A stretch of 64,000 bases of DNA, from positions 62,001 through 126,000 of the forward strand of contig CANMAI010000008.1 of NCBI GenBank assembly GCA_947495795.1, given 5' to 3'. Position numbers and translations under genes: made by a program. Every line of letters begins with the position of its first letter. The stretch's first letter is position 1. Below, piece by piece: positions 24,445 to 32,936 of the stretch. This stretch comes from an uncultured Paracoccaceae bacterium. GTDB lineage: Bacteria > Pseudomonadota > Alphaproteobacteria > Rhodobacterales > Rhodobacteraceae. The notes beneath the pieces were generated by a model. It had not been told where the DNA came from, did no database searches, and saw nothing but the letters and a program-made list of their open reading frames with translations.

Positions 24445-26640
24445 ATGAGCCGGACAAATCTATCCCGCAGTATCTCTGCGCTGATGATCTCAACCATCAT
24501 ACTGTTTCTCGTCACCATCGGCGGCACAACGTATTGGTTGTCTGCCCAGCTGGATAAGCGGGCGAATGAGGATTCGGTCAGAATGATCGCGGCAGCGATT
24601 GAAGCGCTCGAAGGCCAGCTCAACGTCACGGCGCTAGATTACAGCAAATGGGATACTGCCTTCGCTGCGATGATAGAGCAGGATCCGGAGGTTATTCACG
24701 AAACCTATGCCAGCGGGGCGACGGATGGCACCGTAATGCAGCTTCTGGCCCTCACAGACGGGCCTTTTGACGGCGTACAGTCCTGGGAGGCGGATGGATC
24801 TTACGACCCTGTGCCAGATCTTGTACCGGAAGAAGTTATAGATGCGATGCGCCGTCAGGTTTCGGAAAAGGAAATCGGAGACTATGAGACACGCAATTTT
24901 TCGGCCTTCGCAAACGGCAACCTCCATATCTTCTCCGGCACATGGATCGAGCCGGAGGATGCCACCCTACACCCCGACCTGAAAAAGGAAGAACTGACAC
25001 TCGCAATCCTCGGCTACAGACTGGATGCGGATGAATTGGCAAAAATGGGCGCCAATTTTCTGATAGAGGGCCTGACCATTACAGGGGAACCTGATGCGGG
25101 CAAGCCGTTCGTGGCGCTCACCGGACCGGATGGTGCGCCTTCCGCCTATCTGGCCTGGCCCGTGCAGCGGCCGGGGACGGCCCTCGTCAAAAAACTGCTG
25201 ATCCCGCTTTCCTTTGTGGCCGCGTTCTTCACCGCAGCCGCCCTTGCCACAACGCTGATTGCCCGAAAGAGCGCAGCGGAGTTGATCCGCCAGGAAGCAC
25301 GGGCATCACTGGCGGCACGCACTGATCACCTTACCAAACTGCCCAATCGTTTTGCGTTGGGAGCCACGTTTGAGGCACTTGCGGAAAAGGGTATGCAGGA
25401 GCTTTCTGTACTCTTTCTCGATGTGAACGGATTCAAGACCGTAAATGATACCACCGGCCATGATGGAGGAGACTATCTTGTCTCTCAATTGGCTGATCGT
25501 CTGCGCTCGGCCTTGGGTGCAGGAGATATGCTTGCACGCGTCGGCGGAGACGAGTTTCTGGTTCTGACCCCCGGAGAGGGTGCAGCAGAGAGAACGCAGC
25601 AGCTTGGCCACCAGATCGAGCAAAGCCTGCGTATGCCTTTCCTCGTGAAAGGGCGCAGGTTTCATATCGGTGTCTCAATGGGGTATGCGCACAGAGACCG
25701 CGACGATATCAAACCTGCGGAATTGGTTCGGCAGGCGGATTTGGCAATGTATCATGCCAAAAAGCGCGGCACTTCGGAGCTCATTGAATACGATAGCCGG
25801 ATTGAGACCGATGCTGATGAGCGCAAACAAATCGAGGAGGCTCTGCGCGCCGCGATTTCCGAGCCGGATGAGTTTACGATCAACTACCAGCCAATCCACG
25901 ATGCCATTCTGGGTGAGATCGTAAAATTCGAGGCACTTGCGAGGTGGACCTCCGGGATCATCGGCCCGATCCGGCCCGATCTCTTTATCTCCGTTGCGGA
26001 AGAAACCGGCCTGATTGTGGAAGTAGGTGAAATTCTTTTTAAGAAAATCTGTACCGATCTGCAAAACCATCCGGATCTTCGGGTGAGCATAAATATTTCA
26101 CCTGCGCAGTTGGAAAATGCCAATTTCACCAAAAACATTATCGGCACGTTGAAAGAGGCAAACGTCAGCGCAAGCAGGATCGAGATCGAGTTGACGGAGA
26201 GTATTGTCGTCGAAAGCCCGGAACTGGCTGCCTTCAAGCTCGACATGCTTAAAGAGGCGGGTTTCTCAACGTCGCTCGATGATTTCGGGACGGGATATTC
26301 CTCCATCGAGTATCTAAGGCGCTTGCCGTTTGACACATTGAAGATCGATAAATCCTTCATCGACAAATTTCCGGGCTGCAAGCAGGATCACAGCCTCGTT
26401 CAGGCAATTGTGATTCTCGGGCACGCCCTCAATCAGAAGATTGTCTGCGAGGGTGTGGAAACGGAAGAGCAGATGCGCGCGCTTCAATCTCTGGGCTGCG
26501 ATCAGCTGCAGGGCTACTATTTCTCCAAGCCAATGCCGATCGGCGATTTACCAGACTATGTGGCTCAGTCGCACTTCCAAAAATTCGCCGATGAAGCAAC
26601 GATCTCCAACCTGAGCGCCATGCCGCGAGGGAGCGCCTAA
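24445..26640 (+). CDS. Membrane GGDEF-EAL protein with CHASE4-like sensor
   Basis: A 731-residue c-di-GMP enzyme. TM1 (residues 11-33) and TM2 (about 251-273) bracket a periplasmic domain with ALDYSKWDTAF, as in CHASE4 sensors. The GGDEF domain has an intact GGDEF (367-371) but GAGD where the RxxD inhibitory I-site would be, so product inhibition is probably absent. The EAL domain keeps E496-A-L, DDFGTGYSS and the late CEGVET motif, so it should hydrolyse c-di-GMP. Both activities are possible, and the balance may depend on the periplasmic signal. The start is the ATG at 24445, with GAAGGAACG upstream. It may tune pilus or surface behaviour, but the link to the nearby Tad genes is inference. 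Confidence 0.95.
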   Translation: MSRTNLSRSISALMISTIILFLVTIGGTTYWLSAQLDKRANEDSVRMIAAAIEALEGQLNVTALDYSKWDTAFAAMIEQDPEVIHETYASGATDGTVMQLLALTDGPFDGVQSWEADGSYDPVPDLVPEEVIDAMRRQVSEKEIGDYETRNFSAFANGNLHIFSGTWIEPEDATLHPDLKKEELTLAILGYRLDADELAKMGANFLIEGLTITGEPDAGKPFVALTGPDGAPSAYLAWPVQRPGTALVKKLLIPLSFVAAFFTAAALATTLIARKSAAELIRQEARASLAARTDHLTKLPNRFALGATFEALAEKGMQELSVLFLDVNGFKTVNDTTGHDGGDYLVSQLADRLRSALGAGDMLARVGGDEFLVLTPGEGAAERTQQLGHQIEQSLRMPFLVKGRRFHIGVSMGYAHRDRDDIKPAELVRQADLAMYHAKKRGTSELIEYDSRIETDADERKQIEEALRAAISEPDEFTINYQPIHDAILGEIVKFEALARWTSGIIGPIRPDLFISVAEETGLIVEVGEILFKKICTDLQNHPDLRVSINISPAQLENANFTKNIIGTLKEANVSASRIEIELTESIVVESPELAAFKLDMLKEAGFSTSLDDFGTGYSSIEYLRRLPFDTLKIDKSFIDKFPGCKQDHSLVQAIVILGHALNQKIVCEGVETEEQMRALQSLGCDQLQGYYFSKPMPIGDLPDYVAQSHFQKFADEATISNLSAMPRGSA

Positions 26641-26654
26641 GCGCTTCTCCCTCG
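26626..26654. repeat. Hairpin with the GGDEF-EAL stop codon in its loop
   Basis: CGAGGGAGCGC pairs with GCGCTTCTCCCTCG around CTAA, three bases bulged; the TAA stop lies in the loop. Same arrangement as at the pbpC end. No T-run follows. Confidence 0.55.
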
Positions 26655-26676
26655 ATCTGAGACATGCTTATCACCC

Positions 26677-26700
26677 ATGGCGTTTCGACGTTAACTTGAG
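26677..26700 (+). repeat. Dispersed intergenic motif, copy 3
   Basis: GGCGTTTCGACGTTAACTTG, with matches to reverse copies downstream. Noncoding. Confidence 0.4.
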
Positions 26701-26751
26701 ACACCCCTCATCGCTTTTCGCATTCGAGCCAAAGGCGAGAGGCCACGAAGA

Positions 26752-26777
26752 GCGATTCAAGTTTAAGTGGAAACGCT
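26752..26777 (-). repeat. Dispersed intergenic motif, inverted copy
   Basis: Read on the minus strand it gives AGCGTTTCCACTTAAACTTG, close to the plus-oriented copy at 26677. It aligns with 18 of 26 bases to the next copy at 26815. Confidence 0.45.
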
Positions 26778-26814
26778 TACAGTGTTGAAATCTATCATTT
26801 TCAGGTCGCGATGG

Positions 26815-26840
26815 GCGATTTAGATTTAAAGCAGAACGCT
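26815..26840 (-). repeat. Dispersed intergenic motif, second inverted copy
   Basis: On the minus strand it gives AGCGTTCTGCTTTAAATCTA and then AATCGC. The ends GCGATT and GAACGCT match those of the copy at 26752 in the same orientation. Confidence 0.4.
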
Positions 26841-26874
26841 GCAGTGCGTTTCCGGTTCAGTCTGAAACCTGTTG

Positions 26875-26917
26875 AAAGGCATTTCGTTGCCCAGAAAGGA
26901 AACAACGAAATGCCTTT
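26875..26917. repeat. Perfect 15-bp stem-loop in gene-free region
   Basis: AAAGGCATTTCGTTG and CAACGAAATGCCTTT are exact reverse complements with a 13-base loop. The right arm is followed by TTGCCTTT. This is the most stable simple hairpin I noticed in the window; it could end a small RNA or a long 3' leader of the GGDEF-EAL message. Confidence 0.75.
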
Positions 26918-27296
26918 TGCCTTTACACCCAAACACTTTGGCGGTGCGCCATTCCGGGATCAGCCCCTTTTGGAAAGACAGCATGATCAAACGGTTTCAT
27001 TATCAGGATGCTCTTTATACGATCCACTCCCGCCCTTTCCGCGAAGGGAGGAGCCAGCGGTGGCGATAATTTTCCACAGTTTCGCAGCTTACCTGAAACA
27101 GATCCATCTGGCTTCGCCACATCCCAGATGTGAACTCAACCTCCGATCAAACGCGAGGCACCAAAGCGCTTTCACTCTCTGCTAAAATGCGAATCGCTGC
27201 CGCTCCGCACAAAGCCCGCACGCGTCTTTCATCAAAAGATGGCTCAAACAAAAGTCGAAACGCCAGAGCGTGTTCAAAACCCCACATCACTTGGTC

Positions 27297-28739
27297 TCAA
27301 CCTATGGCCGGAGTTCCGACGGTCGCGACGACCAAGAGCACCAGAGCGCTCGCGATCAGGCTCAGGCCCCAGGGATCGCGGAGCGCAAAGACAATCGGAT
27401 CATAGGCCTGCCTGCCCTTCCACCCCGTCCAGATCATCCGCGCCTGCCACGCCATCAGCGGCACAACCACTAGCCAGAGCCAGACACGCGAATTGTAGAG
27501 CAGCTCTGCCGTCTCGGAAAACGTGTAACCCACGAAGACACCACCCGCGCCAAGAGATGAGACAATACCGATGTTGAGCAAATCGTCGCGGTTGAGACGC
27601 GTATAGGCCCGCCCCGGCAAAGGCCCGTCTGTTGTTGCCTTGGCCAGTTCCGTCAGCCGCTTTACGCAGGCGAGGGTGAGAAAAATGGGGAAGACAAAGC
27701 CAATAATCCAGCCCGAAGTCTCCACTTGCGCTGCAACAGCCCCTGCGACAACGCGCAAAGTATAGAGCGCACCGAGCGTTGCCACATCAGCCCAGCGCAC
27801 ACGTTTGATCCGCAGGGAGTAGGCAAGCGTCGTGACGATATAGACAAGTATCACGACCAGCATCGACCAGCTCAGCACTGCCGCGAGCAACAGAGCAAAG
27901 GTGCCAAGGGCAAGGCTGAGCGCCATGCCGATCTTGATGGGTGCGCGCCCCGCAGCGAAAGCACGGTTCTTCTTTGTCTCATGCACGCGGTCCGCACTCA
28001 GATCCGTCAGATCATTTACGATGTAAATCGCCGAAGCCGCTGCAGAAAAGGATATGACGCCGATTATCACATTCAGAATGGAAAGCGGTTCGAAATTATG
28101 CGCCGCCAGCAACGGCAGGAACAAAAGGATATTCTTCACCCACTGATGCGGGCGGATCCCTTTCAGAAGATCCTTCCAAGCCCAGCTCTCGCCTATTTCC
28201 TCACTGTCCAGCCCCGCGGCTGCAATCTTCGCGCGAATGCCCCTCCGAGGCCGGGCGACATAGGCCTTGCGAGCCACCTTCCAGATCGCAACATCCTTGC
28301 CCGTATCGCCAACGTAATCGAACCCGGCCTCGCCGAACTCGGCAACCAGCCTATCTGCCTTCGCCTGCCCGGTGAGATTGGTGGTGCCTTCCGTGCCAAT
28401 CACGAGATCAAAAAGATCTTCGTCGGAAGCCGAAACGATATCATCCAGCAGTTTTTGCGGAGACGCGCTGGCCAGCACGACCGGACGCCCCTCTGCCTTG
28501 GCCGAAAGGCAGAGCGCCTTCACGTCGGCGTCTACCGGCAGAACGGAAAGATCCACAAGGCCCTGTGCCGCAAGCGCCTCTTTCAGGGCCGTGCGCTTCC
28601 AGATATTGCGCAGCACCAGCCGCACGGTACCCACAGGATCCGCCCCCATACCGTGCCAGAAGCCTTCGTAAAGCATATCCGTGCGCAGATATGTGTCGTC
28701 CAGATCCACAACCAGTGGCACAGGCGCGGCACTGCTCAT
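27297..28739 (-). CDS. HAD phosphatase - UbiA prenyltransferase fusion (phosphoribosyl-polyprenol synthase type)
   Basis: The 480-residue protein joins two domains. Residues 1-190 are a HAD phosphatase: D12-L-D14-D-T motif I, S91 region in VLASASPQK and GDTGKD (144-149) as the metal-binding end motif. Residues 191-480 are a UbiA-type membrane enzyme with the two aspartate motifs NDLTDLSAD (242-250) and YSLRIKRVRWAD (307-318). The UbiA part most resembles Rv3806c, which moves 5-phosphoribose from PRPP to polyprenyl phosphate. The HAD part would then remove the 5-phosphate. With DprE1 and DprE2 at 21.5-23.5 kb this completes a polyprenylphosphoryl-D-arabinose route. It follows a lytic transglycosylase gene after six bases. 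Confidence 0.88.
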   Translation of the reverse strand: MSSAAPVPLVVDLDDTYLRTDMLYEGFWHGMGADPVGTVRLVLRNIWKRTALKEALAAQGLVDLSVLPVDADVKALCLSAKAEGRPVVLASASPQKLLDDIVSASDEDLFDLVIGTEGTTNLTGQAKADRLVAEFGEAGFDYVGDTGKDVAIWKVARKAYVARPRRGIRAKIAAAGLDSEEIGESWAWKDLLKGIRPHQWVKNILLFLPLLAAHNFEPLSILNVIIGVISFSAAASAIYIVNDLTDLSADRVHETKKNRAFAAGRAPIKIGMALSLALGTFALLLAAVLSWSMLVVILVYIVTTLAYSLRIKRVRWADVATLGALYTLRVVAGAVAAQVETSGWIIGFVFPIFLTLACVKRLTELAKATTDGPLPGRAYTRLNRDDLLNIGIVSSLGAGGVFVGYTFSETAELLYNSRVWLWLVVVPLMAWQARMIWTGWKGRQAYDPIVFALRDPWGLSLIASALVLLVVATVGTPAIG

Positions 28740-28745
28740 GATACG

Positions 28746-29597
28746 TTACTCCGAGGCAACCCGGAGCGTTGCGAAAAGGCATCCATCGGTGGCCCGCTCC
28801 GGCGGGCGCAGGCAGGTTTGCCGTGCACTGGCCCAGGCAGCCACCACTTTGGGGACATACCCCCGCGTTTCCTTGAACTCCGGAACACCCTCATACCGAT
28901 CCACCGCTCCCTCACCCGCGTTATAAGCGGCGAGCGCAAGCAGTGCATCCCCTTTGAAACGATTGAGAAGAAAAGAAAGATATTTTACGCCCCCACCGAT
29001 ATTCTCTGCCGGATCGTTGAGCTTCTTCACGCCAAAGCGCTCCGCTGTTGCCGGCATGAGCTGCATCAACCCCCGCGCGCCCGCGCTGCTTTTCGCAGCA
29101 GCCTTGCCCGCGCTTTCGGTTGCAATCACCGCCACCACCAAAGCAGGAGAAATCTCTGTGCCTAAAGTCGCCTTCAAAATCTCAGCCCCATAACTGGAGA
29201 CAATCTGCTGTATCACCGCATCGCTGGGAGTGATTTTTGCTACTTCATCGGGATTTTTCTCCAGCACACGCATGGCCTTGGCCAGTTTGCCATATCCGGC
29301 ATCCGCAACGCGCGGCGACATGGCCCCCCAGAACCACCGATCAGACGTGGCGACATCGACAGGCGCCTTGGGCGCTTCCTTGCGCTCGCGCAATTCCGGT
29401 AGCTCGATCACATGATCGAGCGCACGGGTGGTAACTGCCGGTGGCGGAACATGAATGGTGATGAGTTTCTTTGCCCCCGATACCGGCGGCTTTACGCGCT
29501 TGAAGGTAAAAGACGACGTCCCGCCTTCATCAGCCACTGCTCCACCAGCCCCAAGCGCTGCCACAAGCAACGCGGCCCAAAGTTTTGAATACTGCAT
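28746..29597 (-). CDS. Exported SLT-type lytic transglycosylase
   Basis: A 283-residue secreted enzyme that cleaves peptidoglycan between MurNAc and GlcNAc. The signal peptide (MQYSKLWAALLVAALGAGGA) has no lipobox cysteine. Catalytic E161 is in VIATESAG, followed by GARGLMQLMPATAERFGV and the ALAAYNAGEGAVDRY motif. A basic linker occupies residues 30-85. I start at the ATG at 29597 because it gives a clean signal peptide; a longer frame starts at 29618. It lies directly upstream of the HAD-UbiA gene and divergent from the Flp pilin, so it may open the wall for pilus assembly; that role is inferred from position. Confidence 0.9.
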   Translation of the reverse strand: MQYSKLWAALLVAALGAGGAVADEGGTSSFTFKRVKPPVSGAKKLITIHVPPPAVTTRALDHVIELPELRERKEAPKAPVDVATSDRWFWGAMSPRVADAGYGKLAKAMRVLEKNPDEVAKITPSDAVIQQIVSSYGAEILKATLGTEISPALVVAVIATESAGKAAAKSSAGARGLMQLMPATAERFGVKKLNDPAENIGGGVKYLSFLLNRFKGDALLALAAYNAGEGAVDRYEGVPEFKETRGYVPKVVAAWASARQTCLRPPERATDGCLFATLRVASE

Positions 29598-29971
29598 CTG
29601 CCTCGCTCGATCATACACTCTCTGGTGTCGTTGAATTTGATTCTAAAGCAACGGCAGAATCGCGCAAGACAGGGCTAATTTTAACGATTCCAATGGGATA
29701 TCGAGCAACACTTGGCAGGCAACGACAACAATTTTGCGCTGCAGCAAGGTTTTTGAAGCCGAAAAACATAATAAAATCAGAATGTTGAATGGGGTGAGCG
29801 GAATTCCACCTATTGGTCACAATCCCCGCCCAATTCCTGCCCGATTTGCAGGTTGTTATGGCTTTGGTCGCTAGAGTAACTCTGTGACTGGTTTGGGAAG
29901 CATTGGTGGTGTTCCACCCAAATCCGTCGAAACGTGACAAACTTTAATTTTTTCCTTGGAGGGAAATCAAA
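29598..29971. other. Intergenic region between divergent transglycosylase and Flp pilin genes
   Basis: A 374-base AT-rich spacer carrying the promoters for both directions. No full CtrA-type box is found here, although TTTTAACGATTCC is a half-match. Open frames in it are short and unconvincing. The final 20 bases contain TTGGAGGG, the strong ribosome binding site of the pilin. Confidence 0.6.
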
Positions 29972-30157
29972 ATGAAAATGCTGAAACTCAAGAACATCTT
30001 CACAAAAGAAGAAGACGGCGCCGTGACTGTAGACTGGGTTGTACTGACAGCTGCCATCGTTGGCGTATCCGTTCTCCTCATGCTCTTCGTTCGCGCTGGT
30101 GTTAACAACGCCGCTTCCGCGATCCTGGAAGAGCTGACATCTGCGATCAACGGCTGA
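29972..30157 (+). CDS. flp: Flp/Fap-type pilin subunit
   Basis: The 61-residue prepilin has a basic leader (MKMLKLKNIFTKEEDG), cut after the glycine by the prepilin peptidase, then a hydrophobic helix (AVTVDWVVLTAAIVGVSVLL) and a short C-terminal part with serines and a threonine (SAILEELTSAING). In place of the classical Flp E+5/Y+6 it has D-W, as in many Rhodobacterales pilins. This is the only pilin gene seen. A strong ribosome binding site (GGAGGG) and a terminator right after the gene fit an abundant, separately transcribed message. The C-terminal Ser/Thr residues are the candidate sites if the pilin is glycosylated. Confidence 0.92.
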   Translation: MKMLKLKNIFTKEEDGAVTVDWVVLTAAIVGVSVLLMLFVRAGVNNAASAILEELTSAING

Positions 30158-30220
30158 TCCAGCCTGATCCGTCTGCCGATTACGGGTTGAATGCAACCTC
30201 TTGGCAGACAAGTGTTTTGG

Positions 30221-30252
30221 ACGGCCCCGTGACGGGGCCGTTCGCTTTTTTG
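30221..30252 (+). terminator. Rho-independent terminator after flp
   Basis: ACGGCCCC pairs with GGGGCCGT around GTGAC, followed by TCGCTTTTTT. It ends the pilin transcript and would limit readthrough into cpaB, setting pilin levels above those of the assembly proteins. Confidence 0.9.
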
Positions 30253-30517
30253 GTGTATGGGTGCGCTTGAGCTCAGACCCCAGGCCGGAAAGCACAGGGC
30301 TTGGTCGGGCAAGATTCAACGCGCAAGGATATCGCTGGAAACAGAAGAGCAGGTCTATCGGGAATGTTTTCCGTTTTGTAAGACTTCCTTTATATACCAG
30401 ACCAGCAGGAAAATTTTGCCCGGGCAGATTGATGATGCCCTCGGCCTGAACTAAAGTGTTGTCGATGTGGCTTCCGGAAAGCCGCGCCAGACGCCATACC
30501 AGAGGGGTAGACCTTTA

Positions 30518-31357
30518 ATGCGCATCATCTTCGCACTCGTTTTCTTGGTGGGTATCGGGATTGCCGGCTTTGCCGCCTTTCTCGCGATGGATCAGTTCAA
30601 AGTTCTCCAGGCTCAGAACAGCGCCCTGAAAATTCGGGCTGCCAAGGTTGTGGATGTAACCCCCGTAATTCTCGCCAAGGCACCCCTTCGCTACGGGCAA
30701 GAGCTGCGCCGTGAGCACGCCTATGAGGTGAGCTTCCCAGCCGATGCCGTCCCCAAGAACGCCTTCACCTCAATGGAAGAGCTCTTTGGCCCCGAGAAGG
30801 ATACGCCTTCCCGCGCTATCCTGCGGCGGATCGAACCCGGTGAAATTATCAGCGCAACAAAGGTAACACGGTTTGGCCAGCCAGCCGGAGTGGGCTCCAT
30901 GCTCAACAAGGGAATGCGGGCCTTTACCATTCGGGTCGATGTTCTCACCGGCGTGTCCGGCTTTCTCCAGCCCGGAGACAAGGTAGACGTGTTCTGGTCC
31001 AGTACACAGAACGGAAGAACGGTTACAAAACAGTTGCTGGAAGGTGTGGATATCATCGCAATCGACCAGAATGCGGATGAGGATACGAACCGCCCTGTTA
31101 TTGCGCGCACCGTGACCGTGGAGGTAACACCACTGATCGTCGCCACGCTTGCACAGGCTCAGTCTCAGGGTCGCCTCTCCCTCGCACTTCGGGGAACAGA
31201 GGACACCACAATCATGGGCGCAGTTCTGGAAGTCACACAGGAAGACCTGCTTGGCATTGAAGAGGCCCCGGAGGAAGTGGAAGCCAAGGTTTGCACTCAG
31301 TCGATCATGCGTGCCGGTCAGCGGACCACGATCACCGTACCCTGCCCCGACGAATAG
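30518..31357 (+). CDS. cpaB: Flp pilus assembly protein CpaB (RcpC)
   Basis: A 279-residue protein of the CpaB family with an N-terminal membrane segment (RIIFALVFLVGIGIAGFAAF), a SAF-like domain (APLRYGQELRREH ... PGEIISATKV) and the central GVSGFLQPGDKVDVFW motif. It is thought to steady the secretin channel in the periplasm. I start at the ATG at 30518, preceded by AGAGGGG; a longer frame from 30467 lacks a good site. It has its own promoter region after the flp terminator and leads into cpaC. Confidence 0.92.
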   Translation: MRIIFALVFLVGIGIAGFAAFLAMDQFKVLQAQNSALKIRAAKVVDVTPVILAKAPLRYGQELRREHAYEVSFPADAVPKNAFTSMEELFGPEKDTPSRAILRRIEPGEIISATKVTRFGQPAGVGSMLNKGMRAFTIRVDVLTGVSGFLQPGDKVDVFWSSTQNGRTVTKQLLEGVDIIAIDQNADEDTNRPVIARTVTVEVTPLIVATLAQAQSQGRLSLALRGTEDTTIMGAVLEVTQEDLLGIEEAPEEVEAKVCTQSIMRAGQRTTITVPCPDE

Positions 31358-31536
31358 GGGCAGGAGCACCTGAATTTTCAGGCAAATTCACGCAGGTGTG
31401 ACTTATCCACATCAATTCTCGCCCATAACATACTGATTATTGTGTTTTTTTAGATTTCCTCGCATCCTCTCTCTTGCATTGGGCGCGCCATGTACGCGTC
31501 CGAGCATATCATTGTGGTTTTGAGAGGCAGGAAATC

Positions 31537-32931
31537 ATGACTTGGACTCGTTTGATCAAAGCAGGCCTGATCGGCTGTGTTTTGTCAGCGCCTTTGGTAA
31601 CGCAGGCAAATGCGCAAAGTGTGCTGAAAGTTCTTCGGGGGGCAACCTCCAACAATATCTCCGTAGCGGTGAACAGGGCCGTGGTGATGGAAGCAGATCG
31701 CCCCTTCGGCGAGCTTTCCGTGGCCAACCCCAGCATCGCGGATATCGCCACGCTGGGTGAGCGCACGATCTATGTGCTCGGCAAGGCACCGGGGCGTACC
31801 ACACTCACCATTCTCGGTGAAGATGGCAGCCTGGTAACCAACGTGGATGTTCGGGTCAGCCCCGATCTTGCAGAGTTCAAAGAGCGTCTGCGCGATATCC
31901 TCCCTTCCGAACAGATCGAGGTTCGCACCGCAAATGACGGTATCGTCCTTTCCGGTCGCATCTCGGGCGCACGCAAGCTATCGCGCGCAATCGAACTGGC
32001 AGAGCGTTATGCGCCAGGCCGGGTCACCAATCTTATGGTTGTCGGTGGTACACAGCAGGTCATGCTGAAGGTTCGCTTCGCCGAGATGGAGCGGTCCGTT
32101 GCCAAGAGTTTCTCGAGCCAGTTGGGCTTGAACTATAACGGCGGAAGCGGCGATTTGGTCGGAGCTGGTGGTCAGGGAGGAGTGCTCGACAATCTTGGGC
32201 TCAATACCCCCGGAGAAGTCGGCGACCTGACCTTTAGCGATACACCAATCGGCATAGCCGGACTGGCATTGGATCTCGGCGACATCGCAATTGGATCCGT
32301 GCTTGAGGCGCTTGAAACAAAGGGTGTTGTTCGGACGCTGGCAGAACCAAACCTCGTAGCGATCTCTGGTGAGGAAGCATCCTTCCTGGCCGGTGGCGAG
32401 ATTGGTATTCCGATCCGCACAGACGACACAACGACCGTTCAGTTCCGGGAGTTTGGTGTACGCCTCAACTTCCAGCCCTTCGTGATCGATGATGATCTGG
32501 TCAAGCTGATCCTGGAGACGGAAGTGTCCTCGATTGACGTTTCCGACATCACTACAGGGGTTACCCTGGATGTCCGCCGGGCTTCGACCAGCGTAGAAAT
32601 GCGTGACGGACAGAGCTTTGCAATTGCCGGGCTGCTGCGTGATGACTTCAACGATAGCGTTGGGCAGGTTCCCTGGTTGGGTGATATTCCCATCCTCGGC
32701 GCGCTTTTCAGGTCCACAAGTTATCAGCGTGAGCAGAGCGAATTGGTGATCATCGTGACACCTCACCTCGTGACGCCCACGGATGGCTCGACCCTGGCTT
32801 TGCCAACGGATCGCATGCGCATCCCGAGTGAACTGGAACTTTTCGCAAACGGCCAGACGGTTGGAACTCAAGCCGTGCAGGATATCGCACAGCAGGATTT
32901 CCAGGGCTCCTACGGCTACGTGATGGAGTGA
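31537..32931 (+). CDS. cpaC: Type II/IV secretin CpaC (RcpA)
   Basis: The 464-residue outer-membrane secretin of the Flp pilus. It has a signal peptide ending ...TQANAQ, an N-terminal pilus-type domain (ATSNNISVAVNRAVVMEADR), a BON-like region (LPSEQIEVRTANDGIVLSG) and the secretin core with VRTLAEPNLVAISGEEASFL and the VPWLGDIPILGALFRS signature. A glycine-rich stretch (GGSGDLVGAGGQGG) lies before the core. The ATG at 31537 follows GAGAGGCAGGA. The OmpA-like lipoprotein gene begins five bases after its stop. Confidence 0.95.
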   Translation: MTWTRLIKAGLIGCVLSAPLVTQANAQSVLKVLRGATSNNISVAVNRAVVMEADRPFGELSVANPSIADIATLGERTIYVLGKAPGRTTLTILGEDGSLVTNVDVRVSPDLAEFKERLRDILPSEQIEVRTANDGIVLSGRISGARKLSRAIELAERYAPGRVTNLMVVGGTQQVMLKVRFAEMERSVAKSFSSQLGLNYNGGSGDLVGAGGQGGVLDNLGLNTPGEVGDLTFSDTPIGIAGLALDLGDIAIGSVLEALETKGVVRTLAEPNLVAISGEEASFLAGGEIGIPIRTDDTTTVQFREFGVRLNFQPFVIDDDLVKLILETEVSSIDVSDITTGVTLDVRRASTSVEMRDGQSFAIAGLLRDDFNDSVGQVPWLGDIPILGALFRSTSYQREQSELVIIVTPHLVTPTDGSTLALPTDRMRIPSELELFANGQTVGTQAVQDIAQQDFQGSYGYVME

Positions 32932-32936
32932 GACTG

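Larger units (their letters stand above)
26641..27296. other. 656-base gene-free region with repeats and a strong hairpin
   Basis: No convincing protein-coding frame fits. The region holds a plus-oriented copy of the dispersed GGCGTTTCG motif (26677-26700), two reverse copies (26752-26777 and 26815-26840) and a perfect 15-bp stem-loop (26875-26917). It lies between the ends of two convergent genes. A small RNA or repeat cluster is possible. Confidence 0.6.

Noticed and set aside
27726-29165. A 479-codon plus-strand open frame
   Set aside because: It is antisense to the HAD-UbiA and transglycosylase genes and rich in His/Arg, typical of a shadow frame.
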